From: CAYIFA01 sp964362625
Lineage (GTDB): Bacteria > Patescibacteriota > Minisyncoccia > 1-14-0-10-42-19
NCBI GenBank assembly: GCA_964362625.1
Contig: CAYIFA010000029.1
Span: 1 to 11,299 of the forward strand
Reading direction: 5' to 3'
DNA: 11,299 nt
Of the stretch, positions 1 through 6,576 are shown piece by piece. The notes under the pieces are model-generated. The model ran no database searches. It saw only the letters and a list, made by a program, of their open reading frames with translations, and was not told the origin of the DNA. Position 1 is the stretch's first letter. Each line of letters opens with the position of its first letter. The position numbers and the translations under genes are program-made.

Positions 1-1
1 C

Positions 2-883
2 GATGTTCAGGATGTTGCTGATGTGACCGGCGACTCTTTGCATCTGGCCAAAGTCGGTTCGGAATCAGATGCCGATGTTTTGCTTGAGGCCGCGGTGCTT
101 TTCATGAATCAGATACTCGCTGCCAAGAAAAAGCCTCACCAAATCGTGTTAATGCCCGACCCAAAGGCGCTTTGTTCGTTGGCCGCGCATGCAGATGTAG
201 AGAAAATACGTGCATGGAAAATCGAACATTCCAAAGGCGTCGTAGTAATGTACGTAAATACCTATATTGAAGTAAAAGCCGAAGCGGATTTCTGCTGCGC
301 GTCAGCTAATTCGCCGCAGGTGATTGAGTACGTTGCCAAAAATTACCCCGATCATGACATATTATTCGGTCCGGATGTTTATCTTGGGCTGTATGCCGCG
401 AAAATGCTGTTGGGCATGGGGATATCGATTGATAGATTGTGGCTGCAGATGGGCGCATGTCATGTGCACGAACGTATACGACCCGGCCATCTGCTCGAAC
501 AGCAGAAGCTGCATCCCGAAGCTGCTTCGGTCGGCCACATGGAGTGCGGTTGCCAATCCGCGTGTTTGTTGCCGCTTTCAAGCGGAACTGAAGGCAAGAT
601 GAGGTTTCTTTCTACCCAGCAGATGGTTAAGTTTGCCAAAGAAACCACGGCGAAGGAGATAATTGTTGCCACCGAAGTAGGAAATATTTATCCGATGTCT
701 AAAGCCGCGCCGGATAAAACCTTTATTCCGGCGAGCGCCGAAGCTATTTGCCCATTCATGAAGCAAAACACCCTGCGCAAGGTTTACTATTCTCTTCGCG
801 ATTTGATTTACGAAGTAAAAGTGGACCCGGAGCTCGCCGCCAAAGCCATGCGGGCGATTGATAATATGCTGCGAATTACGTAA
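2..883 (+). CDS. nadA: quinolinate synthase NadA, 5'-truncated by window edge
   Basis: Quinolinate synthase condenses iminoaspartate with dihydroxyacetone phosphate to give quinolinate, the precursor of de novo NAD, using a [4Fe-4S] cluster. The frame is open to the left edge and reads DVQDVADVTGDSL, which matches the family's conserved 'QDVAD..GDSL' region, so the GTG at 23 is internal and the true start lies upstream. Further family blocks are YVNT-x-x-EVKAEAD followed by CCASAN, PDVYLG, the C-x-VH block, and CPFMKQNTL near the end. The three expected cluster cysteines are codons near 296 (CCASAN), 545 (ECGC) and 749 (CPFMK). The usual HPECGC motif reads HMECGC here (Pro to Met), a small oddity next to a retained cysteine ligand. 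A terminator follows at once. Family assignment is certain; the upstream neighbours, where nadB or nadC might lie, are outside the window. Confidence 0.95.
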   Translation, partial: DVQDVADVTGDSLHLAKVGSESDADVLLEAAVLFMNQILAAKKKPHQIVLMPDPKALCSLAAHADVEKIRAWKIEHSKGVVVMYVNTYIEVKAEADFCCASANSPQVIEYVAKNYPDHDILFGPDVYLGLYAAKMLLGMGISIDRLWLQMGACHVHERIRPGHLLEQQKLHPEAASVGHMECGCQSACLLPLSSGTEGKMRFLSTQQMVKFAKETTAKEIIVATEVGNIYPMSKAAPDKTFIPASAEAICPFMKQNTLRKVYYSLRDLIYEVKVDPELAAKAMRAIDNMLRIT

Positions 884-914
884 ACGGATGAAGATCGTCA
901 TCTGAATAACCAAG

Positions 915-944
915 ACGACCCACACATATGTGGGTCGTTTCTTT
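915..944 (+). terminator. Rho-independent terminator after nadA
   Basis: A perfect 10-bp stem (ACGACCCACA, loop CATA, TGTGGGTCGT, 915-938) is followed by a T-rich tract (TTCTTT). It lies 32 bases after the nadA stop and directly before the nadD promoter, so nadA and nadD-nadE appear to be separate transcription units. Confidence 0.88.
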
Positions 945-945
945 G

Positions 946-973
946 TTGACAGAATTTATGAGGGGAGTATAAT
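946..973 (+). promoter_or_regulatory. strong sigma-70 promoter for nadD
   Basis: TTGACA at 946-951 and TATAAT at 968-973 both match the housekeeping consensus perfectly, with a 16-bp spacer. Transcription would start near 980, only about six bases before the nadD ATG at 986, so the message would be almost leaderless. No Shine-Dalgarno sequence fits between the start point and the ATG. Confidence 0.85.
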
Positions 974-985
974 GATAGTGTAAGT

Positions 986-1134
986 ATGACACTAAGTAAA
1001 AAGCCATTAAAAATAGGGATTTTTGGGACGGCGGCCGACCCGCCGCACCTCGGGCATTTGGCGGTGGTCAAATGCGCCGCGCGTTTTTTAGATGTGGATA
1101 AAGTTATCGTAATTCCGACCAAAATCCCGCCGCA
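986..1134 (+). CDS. nadD: nicotinate-nucleotide adenylyltransferase NadD, 3' part lost in assembly gap
   Basis: NadD transfers AMP from ATP to nicotinate mononucleotide, giving deamido-NAD, the substrate of NadE. Only 49 codons are visible before the N run. They hold the nucleotidyltransferase signature: a first beta strand (KIGIFG), then GTAADPPHLGH with the adenylyl-binding H-x-G-H, then a second strand (KVIVIP) followed by TKIPP, which matches the family's 'PTG.PPHK' position. The usual GGTFDP reads GTAADP, so the aromatic residue is replaced by alanine. The start at ATG 986 leaves a normal short N-terminus and sits just after the consensus promoter. Family members have about 190-210 residues, so roughly 450 bases of coding sequence are missing. 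It is probably co-transcribed with nadE across the gap. Confidence 0.88.
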
Positions 1135-1234
1135 NNNNNNNNNNNNNNNNNNNNNNNNNNNNNNNNNNNNNNNNNNNNNNNNNNNNNNNNNNNNNNNNNN
1201 NNNNNNNNNNNNNNNNNNNNNNNNNNNNNNNNNN
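1135..1234. other. assembly gap, 100 Ns
   Basis: Exactly 100 undetermined bases, which suggests a default-length scaffold gap and not a measured distance. It cuts off the end of nadD and the first codons of nadE. If nadD is of normal length, the real gap should be several hundred bases. Confidence 0.97.
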
Positions 1235-3204
1235 ATAATAATCACGGCTTTGTGCGAGTAGCGGCGGCTGTTCCTAAAATGAAAATCGCCGATCCCGATT
1301 ATAATGTCCGAGAAATTCTAGAGTTAGTTGGCCGGGCAGCAAGAGACAAAGTTGCGGTTTTGGTATCTCCGGAAATGAGTATAGCCGGTTATACTTCCGC
1401 TGATTTGTTTTTTCAGCAACTGCTTTTAAAACGAGCGTTGGGTGGTTTGCGGCTACTCAAGGAGGCATCCAAAAAGTATTCGGCGTTAATTATTGTTGTC
1501 GGTCTTCCTATTTATATCGAAAACCGTCTTTATAATATGGGGGCGGTGATACACGGCGGCAAAATTCATGGGTTAGTTCCTAAGACCTACATCCCGAATT
1601 ATCGTGAATTTTATGAACAGCGCTGGTTTGCGTCATCTCGGGACCTACGTATAAAGGAGATTGATTTATTCGGCGATAAAATTCCGATAGGCGCTGACTT
1701 GCTCTTTAGATTTCCATCCATTCCCGGATTGATTCTGGGTGTGGAAATTTGCGAAGATCTTTGGACACCTTTGCCGCCGAGTTCTTTCCAGGCGTTACGT
1801 GGAGCCACGGTTATCGCCAATTTGTCGGCTTCCAATGATTTGATTGGCAAGGATGATTATCGGCGCGATCTGGTGATCGGACAATCCGGCCGCGCGATAG
1901 CCGGTTATATCTATTCTTCAACTGGCACCGGCGAGTCAACGACCGATTTGGTTTTTGGAGGTCATTCAATCATTGCGGAAAACGGTTCGCTGCTCGCCGA
2001 GCGGGATCAACTTTCGCAGTTATCTCGAGAATCCAGCTTACTGATATCCGAAATTGATTTGGAGCATTTGGAATCCGATCGCAGCCGCATGAATTCTTTT
2101 GGGGAGTCGGTTAATGTGTCGGGCCAAAAAGATTTTCGGTTTATTGATATCAACTTAAGCCAGCCAAAGACCGCGCTCCTAAAAAGAACTATTGATCCAT
2201 TCCCGTTTGTCCCGTCTATTCCAAGTGAGCGCGACAAGCGGGCTGGTAGAATTTTTTCCGAGCAAGCCATGAGCGTTGTAAAACGCTTGGAGGCATCCAG
2301 AATAAGCCATATGTTAGTTGGTATTTCCGGCGGTCTTGATTCGACGCTGGCATTACTCGTTTCGCTAAAAGCCGCCGAGGTCATGGGCATGCCGAAGAAA
2401 AATATTCATGCTATAACTATGCCCGGTTTTGGTACTTCGGTTAGGACAAAAACTAACGCCCAAAAACTTTGTGAGGCCATGGGCGTCAGTTTTGAAGAAA
2501 TTGATATTAAGGCCGGGGTTTCCCGGCACCTGAAGGACATTAAACATGATATGTCCGACACTAAAGGCGTTGTTTATCAAAACGCCCAAGCGCGATATCG
2601 GACTTATGTTCTTATGGGCCGCGCTAATCAATTGCGCGGGCTTTTGTTGGGTACCGGCAATCTTTCCGAAATCGCATTGGGTTGGAACACTTACAATGGT
2701 GATCACATCGCGCATTATAATCCCAATGTCAGTGTGCCAAAAACTCTGGTTAAATATATTGTTCATTGGGCGGCCGAAACTCAGGTAAATGGCGAAGCCA
2801 GAAAAATACTAGAAGACATTTTGGGTACTCCAATTTCTCCGGAATTAGAAAAATCAAAAAGCGGAAAAATTTCTCACGCCACCGAAGAAATTATCGGACC
2901 ATATGAACTCCATGATTTCTTTTTGTATCATTTTGTGCGCTGGGGCTCGTCTCCTCGCAAAATTTTGTGGCTGGCAAAGCTTGCTTGGAATAAGAAGTAT
3001 GGCGATGCGACCCTCAAGAATTGGCTCCGCGTATTTATCGAAAGATTTTTCAGCAGTCAATGGAAGCGATCTGTCGCCACCGATGGTCCCAAAATCGGAA
3101 GCGTGTCTTTGTCGCCCAGAGGCGACTGGCGCATGCCATCGGACGCGGAAGTCGAAATATGGTTGAAAGATTTAGACGAAGATAGTAATATTAACCGAGC
3201 GTAA
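1235..3204 (+). CDS. nadE: glutamine-dependent NAD synthetase NadE, N-terminal tip in gap
   Basis: NadE makes NAD from deamido-NAD, ATP and ammonia released from glutamine. Numbering is from the GTG at 1252. An N-terminal nitrilase-type amidase domain (about 1-290) has the catalytic triad Glu41 (SPEMSIAGYTS), Lys111 (VPKTYIPNYREFY) and Cys167 (GVEICEDLW). The C-terminal ammonia-dependent synthetase domain has the PP-loop SGGLDS at 359-364 and MPGFGTSVRTKTNA after it. The frame stays open upstream of the GTG as NNHGF, matching the 'HGFVRVA' opening of this family, so the GTG is internal and only a few residues are lost in the gap. The visible length of about 655 residues fits the long two-domain class. 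An ADP-ribosylglycohydrolase follows 36 bases downstream, probably in the same transcript. Confidence 0.96.
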
Positions 3205-3227
3205 GGTTGTTTGACAACAAAAAAGAA

Positions 3228-3232
3228 AGGAG
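3228..3232 (+). promoter_or_regulatory. Shine-Dalgarno site fixing the ADP-ribosylglycohydrolase start
   Basis: AGGAG lies eight bases before ATG 3241. It supports that start over the in-frame TTG at 3211, whose extra ten residues (Thr/Lys-rich) are simply the translated leader. Confidence 0.8.
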
Positions 3233-3240
3233 AAGAAAAG

Positions 3241-4266
3241 ATGATTTTTGATAAATGCCGCGGTTCGATTTTGGGTCTGGCCTGCGGAGACGCGCTTGGC
3301 GTTCCCGTAGAAACAATGAGCGCGCGAGAAATCAAAGAAAGATACGGCTATATTAAAGAACTTAGGCCGTCGCCGTCGGATCATCGATTTCCCGAAGTAA
3401 GAAATTTGCTGGCCGGCACCACCAGTGATGATACGCAGTTGGCGCGGGCCATTATGCAGGCGGTCATTAATTGCGATGGTAATTTTGATATGGAGGCTAT
3501 TGTTGAAGAACACATACTTGAATATTCGCGTTCTTACGGTCGAGGTTGGGGCGGATCTACTTCCAAATCATGTCGAAGGTTACAAGGTGGCGTGCATTGG
3601 AGCAAGTCCGCCGAGCCAAATGGCGGCGGGAACGGTGTGCTGATGAAGATTGCACCGCTCGGCCTCATGCATGCCTTAACCGAAGAAAGTACAGCGCTTT
3701 TGATTGCTCGCGCCATGCAGCTTGGGGAAATGACCCATGGCGATCCGGCTGCAGTCACAGCCGGCGTGGTCCATGCCGTCATGATCAAGGAACTGGCCGG
3801 AAAAGAATTTCAAAGGAAAACCAAGGGCGATGTATTAAATGAAGTCTCCCCGCTTATTACGGAAACTGCCGCATATGTTGAAAAAAATCTGCCTGATACC
3901 ACCAAAAAAATTTCTGCAATGTGGTCGTTGGTTTTCGAACGACTACACCGAGTCGCCGCGGGCGCGTCACTTGGAGAAATAGCATGTTTGTTTAGGACCG
4001 ACACCAATAATGCTTTTTATTCCGTAGATTCATTCGGACTTTCGTATTTTCTATTTATCCGTAATCCGTTCTCATTTGATGCGGTGTTTGATGCCGTGAA
4101 TGTTGGTGGCGATACGGATACAAATGCGGCTGTGGTTGGATCACTTGTTGGCGCGCTAAACGGTGCAAGCGTTATTCCCAGGCATGTTCTTGCTGGGCTT
4201 GAAGCGCGCGATGAGTTGGAGGCGCAGATAACAAAGTTTATCAAAAAAGTTCTTTCTCGTAATTAA
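3241..4266 (+). CDS. ADP-ribosylglycohydrolase (DraG/ARH family)
   Basis: Enzymes of this family use two Mg ions to remove ADP-ribose from proteins or small molecules. The 341-residue protein is a full single domain. It opens with the family's RGSILGLACGDALG block (Asp17, Glu24), has the metal-binding SDDT (Asp63-Asp64), a glycine-rich GGGNGVLMKIAPLGL segment near 130-145, and the C-terminal metal site GGDTDT (Asp291, Asp293). All expected ligands are present, so it is probably active. It follows nadE by 36 bases with its own ribosome site, and no promoter is visible between them, which suggests that NAD synthesis and ADP-ribose removal are co-expressed. No ADP-ribosyltransferase is seen in the window, so the substrate (protein, nucleic acid or free ADP-ribose derivative) is unknown. 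Confidence 0.92.
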   Translation: MIFDKCRGSILGLACGDALGVPVETMSAREIKERYGYIKELRPSPSDHRFPEVRNLLAGTTSDDTQLARAIMQAVINCDGNFDMEAIVEEHILEYSRSYGRGWGGSTSKSCRRLQGGVHWSKSAEPNGGGNGVLMKIAPLGLMHALTEESTALLIARAMQLGEMTHGDPAAVTAGVVHAVMIKELAGKEFQRKTKGDVLNEVSPLITETAAYVEKNLPDTTKKISAMWSLVFERLHRVAAGASLGEIACLFRTDTNNAFYSVDSFGLSYFLFIRNPFSFDAVFDAVNVGGDTDTNAAVVGSLVGALNGASVIPRHVLAGLEARDELEAQITKFIKKVLSRN

Positions 4267-4295
4267 TTTGGTTTCTGCTGATGTAAGAATAAAAC

Positions 4296-4317
4296 AGCCC
4301 GAGATAATTCTCGGGCT
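4296..4317. terminator. bidirectional terminator between convergent genes
   Basis: A perfect 9-bp stem AGCCCGAGA/TCTCGGGCT with loop TAAT. Read leftward it is followed by GTTTTATTCTT, a good U-tract, so it mainly ends the vWA/pyruvate-kinase-like operon, whose TAA begins at the stem edge. Read rightward the tail is weaker, but it can also stop readthrough from the ADP-ribosylglycohydrolase gene. Confidence 0.85.
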
Positions 4318-5444
4318 TAACTCTTAGTAGATTCGCGTTCGTTTTTGAACGCATCGAATGCGCCGATTGCTTGATCTAACAAATTTTCATATAGGCACAG
4401 TTCATCGCAGAGCATCATGTTGCGATAGCCCAAACTATAAAGCCAAGCTGCTTCGCAAAAATCTGCGCATGACGGAATATCGTTGTTGATCAGGGTTAAC
4501 AGCGTTTTTTCTACTGTTCGATCCGGATCAGCCCCCCGGAAAGCGGGGGATCGCACTAATTTTATAGCTTCAATGACCTTCTTGTTTTTTAGGTCGTTGA
4601 CAACCGACAGGAAGAGTCGGGATGCGACGCAGGCTTCGGGGTCTTTTGAGATTATTAGCTCCAGGGCCCTGGTGATATCATGCGGCCATGCTAGTTCGAT
4701 GTAGAGATCACCTCTGGCCGCCACTAAAGTTAAATTCTCTTTTTTCCCGAAATTGTTCGCGACAAAATTGAGCCCCCGGGGGTTTTCGATTTTCAGCATT
4801 ATCTGGGAATCCCGTCCGACTAATTCCAGGAATTCATCGATGTCGTTTTGTTTTTCTACGTATGACAGAAAGTAGTTTTTAAATCCAGCGGCGCGCACTT
4901 TTTCGATTTTGTTTTTTTCTTCATCGGTAAAAAGCGTTCCGCCGATCTTGAAAGTTGGGTCAAAGATGTGGATGGATTCCCCGGCCTTTACTGCGTATGC
5001 CGGTCCGCCGCGAAAGACTAGGCGTTGGCCATCTTCTTCCAGCCGTTCCAGCGTCGCACTGTCGGCTCCGGCTTTAAACAAGACCCGTACCGGCGTCTTT
5101 ACCGAGATGGGATGATTCAATTTTAGGTCCAAGTAGTCGGTGTTGGTTTCGTCAACCCACTTTACCCGAGCTTGCCGGCCCTTGGCATCAAACCAGAGCG
5201 GTACTGTTGGCCCGAAACTTTCAAGAGACTTTAGCTCTTTCTCCAGTTCGGGGTTATCGATCATCGCGCTATTTAAGCGAATGCCAATCAGGCGCGGGTC
5301 ATTAGCGAATTTTGCAAAGTGCGGAAAACTCGGCCATAATGTCACCATCAATTTTAGCGGCTTCTTTGGCAATACGTGCGCCGCTGCAGTTTTATTTGAG
5401 TCCGGAGATACTCTCCGATTCGCGCAGTAGAATGAATTGATCAT
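4317..5444 (-). CDS. pyruvate-kinase-like TIM-barrel protein, function unknown
   Basis: The 375 residues follow the order of pyruvate kinase motifs in weakened form: VTLWPSF (for 'TlGPas'), IRLNS (Arg56, Asn58), FDAKG (Asp86, for 'DTKGPE'), a beta-rich B-domain-like stretch about 95-165, FTDEEKNKI, KIEN at 218-221, ARGDL at 243-247, VASRLFL (for 'TATQMLE') and a final CADFCEAAWLYSLGYRNMML segment like 'AEvsDVAnAvldGtDavML'. The catalytic Lys and the Glu and Asp metal ligands remain. Two K+-site ligands look changed (Ser to Ala60, Thr to Ala87), and the whole C-terminal domain of ordinary pyruvate kinase (about 470 residues) is absent. About 40 residues are inserted between the last two motifs. 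Its start overlaps the vWA stop by one base (TAATG), so the two are translationally coupled. It may be an altered PEP/pyruvate enzyme or a ligand sensor; a canonical glycolytic role seems unlikely. Confidence 0.72.
   Translation of the reverse strand: MINSFYCANRRVSPDSNKTAAAHVLPKKPLKLMVTLWPSFPHFAKFANDPRLIGIRLNSAMIDNPELEKELKSLESFGPTVPLWFDAKGRQARVKWVDETNTDYLDLKLNHPISVKTPVRVLFKAGADSATLERLEEDGQRLVFRGGPAYAVKAGESIHIFDPTFKIGGTLFTDEEKNKIEKVRAAGFKNYFLSYVEKQNDIDEFLELVGRDSQIMLKIENPRGLNFVANNFGKKENLTLVAARGDLYIELAWPHDITRALELIISKDPEACVASRLFLSVVNDLKNKKVIEAIKLVRSPAFRGADPDRTVEKTLLTLINNDIPSCADFCEAAWLYSLGYRNMMLCDELCLYENLLDQAIGAFDAFKNERESTKS
4533..4549. repeat. GC-only palindrome inside the pyruvate-kinase-like gene
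   Basis: CCCCCG, loop GAAAG, CGGGGG forms a perfect stem, flanked by GATC on both sides (4526-4529 and 4549-4552). It falls in the part of the protein that has no counterpart in normal pyruvate kinases (around SPAFRGA). It may be a small dispersed palindromic repeat that is tolerated in frame, or simply local sequence; only one copy is seen here. Confidence 0.45.
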
Positions 5445-6406
5445 TAATTCTTGGATCGTCTGGTTACTGAATGGCCGTCTCCAATTCGCGATTTGCTGGC
5501 AGACGGTAATGCGTGAACAGTACGTAGAGCGGTCTTAACCGTTTTCACCTGATCCGGCTTTTGCCGATCAATGAGTTCTTTTTCAAAGTATTTGATTTTT
5601 CCCGATTCTCTGGCCATGATTCCAAAAATTACATCTACTACTCTATTGGGGTCAGCCAACAAGGCAATGTGATCTTCGCCGACCAGCGCGGCCCAATCTT
5701 CGTGTACTCGTTTGGTGGTGCCAGTCAGCGGGCCGTCAGAAAATCGTTCGCTACCGTAAGGTTTCTGAACAAAATAAACGGAAAATTTTTGCTTCAGTTC
5801 TTCGAAAATTTGTTTAGTGCTAGTCCTCTTTTCTAATTTGACATGCGCAATTCTTCCAGCCTGATCCTGGTCAATGTAATCATATGGCGATTCGTCGCTG
5901 ATGAAAATAAAAAGTGGGTGAACAGCGTTGGGCATTTCTACGTTTCTGGCGTAGTAAAGTGCCGAGAGCTCAGAGCTTTCTTGAGTGCTCCCGCCGCCTT
6001 TGCCCTCTAGCACCAGTTCTTTTAGGGATTTTGCGAGCTCGGTGCCTTTTGTAAATGGACGAACCTGCAATGGATAGTCCTCTAGATTGATTGCGTCGCC
6101 AAATGCACACCAACTGAATTCTACATCTTCGCCCATGTATTCGGTTTTTGCTTCGTGTTCCAGATAGGGAAGCTTGGAAAACATAGTGCTCGGCCAATTT
6201 TCCATAGACCCCGTTTGGTCAATGGCAACAATAACGGGATTCGTGCTAACAGTCTTAAGGTTAGCCGGGACAAGATCTTTTAGCGTAACCCCGCGATCTA
6301 TTGCTTTGTTGTAACTTGATGCGGCGTGGCTAGCGTAACTTCTACGGGCGCTTGCAAAATCGTGACCGGCCCATGCTCCTGGACTATAGTCACCTGCTTC
6401 AGACAT
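5444..6406 (-). CDS. von Willebrand factor A (vWA) domain protein, TerY-like role possible
   Basis: The 320-residue soluble protein has no signal peptide or membrane segment. A vWA domain runs from about residue 55 to 215. Its metal-ion-dependent adhesion site is complete: Asp63-Gln-Thr65-Gly-Ser67 (AIDQTGSM), Thr141 in GGGSTQES, and Asp171 in IFISDESPYD. Such domains bind protein partners through the metal ion. The N-terminal 50 residues (Ala/Ser/Tyr-rich) and the basic C-terminal tail (after 280) are not recognised. ATG 6406 is supported by AAGGAGA at 6411-6417, five bases upstream. It is the first gene of a leftward operon, coupled to the pyruvate-kinase-like gene and divergent from a kinase and a PP2C phosphatase. 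The vWA + kinase + PP2C set matches the composition of TerY-P triads, in which the vWA partner is TerY. The vWA call is firm; the TerY role is inferred. Confidence 0.88.
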   Translation of the reverse strand: MSEAGDYSPGAWAGHDFASARRSYASHAASSYNKAIDRGVTLKDLVPANLKTVSTNPVIVAIDQTGSMENWPSTMFSKLPYLEHEAKTEYMGEDVEFSWCAFGDAINLEDYPLQVRPFTKGTELAKSLKELVLEGKGGGSTQESSELSALYYARNVEMPNAVHPLFIFISDESPYDYIDQDQAGRIAHVKLEKRTSTKQIFEELKQKFSVYFVQKPYGSERFSDGPLTGTTKRVHEDWAALVGEDHIALLADPNRVVDVIFGIMARESGKIKYFEKELIDRQKPDQVKTVKTALRTVHALPSASKSRIGDGHSVTRRSKN

Positions 6407-6438
6407 ATTCTCTCCTTCTTATTAGGTTTTCAAAGACC

Positions 6439-6458
6439 CGCCACCCCGATTAGTGGCG
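6439..6458 (-). promoter_or_regulatory. hairpin at predicted 5' end of the vWA transcript
   Basis: CGCCAC and GTGGCG are separated by eight bases and form a 6-bp GC-rich stem. The leftward promoter at 6464-6492 would start transcription near 6457, placing this stem right at the mRNA 5' end, as in 5' stabilising hairpins. It could instead be an operator. No T-tract follows, so it is not a terminator. Confidence 0.5.
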
Positions 6459-6463
6459 AGATT

Positions 6464-6492
6464 ACTATTGCATTTTATTGCTAAGATGTCAA
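6464..6492 (-). promoter_or_regulatory. promoter of the leftward vWA/pyruvate-kinase-like operon
   Basis: On the minus strand TTGACA (6492-6487), a 17-bp spacer and AATAGT (6469-6464) preceded by TG in the extended -10 position. The predicted start is near 6457, giving a leader of about 50 bases before ATG 6406. Confidence 0.65.
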
Positions 6493-6502
6493 CTCAATTT
6501 TA

Positions 6503-6531
6503 TTGACAGATCAACTAAATTTGTGTATTGT
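6503..6531 (+). promoter_or_regulatory. promoter of the rightward kinase/PP2C operon
   Basis: TTGACA at 6503-6508, a 17-bp spacer and TATTGT at 6526-6531; start expected near 6538, about 40 bases before ATG 6577. Its -35 box and that of the leftward promoter form an inverted repeat (TGTCAA, 10 bp, TTGACA), so the two promoters stand back to back and could be co-regulated. Confidence 0.65.
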
Positions 6532-6576
6532 AATTTTCGGAAGGTTACCTTAAAACAGCTAAACAAGGGAGTCAAA

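Noticed and set aside
541..556. Possible loss of the second NadA cysteine (HPEA instead of HPEC)
   Set aside because: HPEA is the preceding segment; the true motif follows as HMECGC, so the ligand is present.
578..925. Minus-strand open frame of 115 codons inside nadA
   Set aside because: It is a shadow of nadA with no recognisable protein features.
2007..2766. Two minus-strand open frames of 127 and 133 codons inside nadE
   Set aside because: They lie wholly within the well-conserved synthetase coding region; the translations look like antisense noise.
3211..3240. TTG start for the ADP-ribosylglycohydrolase and a TTGACA promoter at 3211-3216
   Set aside because: The TTG extension is the translated ribosome-site leader, and ATG 3241 has a clear Shine-Dalgarno site. 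No -10 box lies at the right distance from the TTGACA.
6478..6576. 33-residue N-terminal extension of the J-domain kinase from ATG 6478
   Set aside because: It lies upstream of the predicted transcription start, has no family similarity, and ATG 6577 has GGGAG in front and starts next to the J domain.
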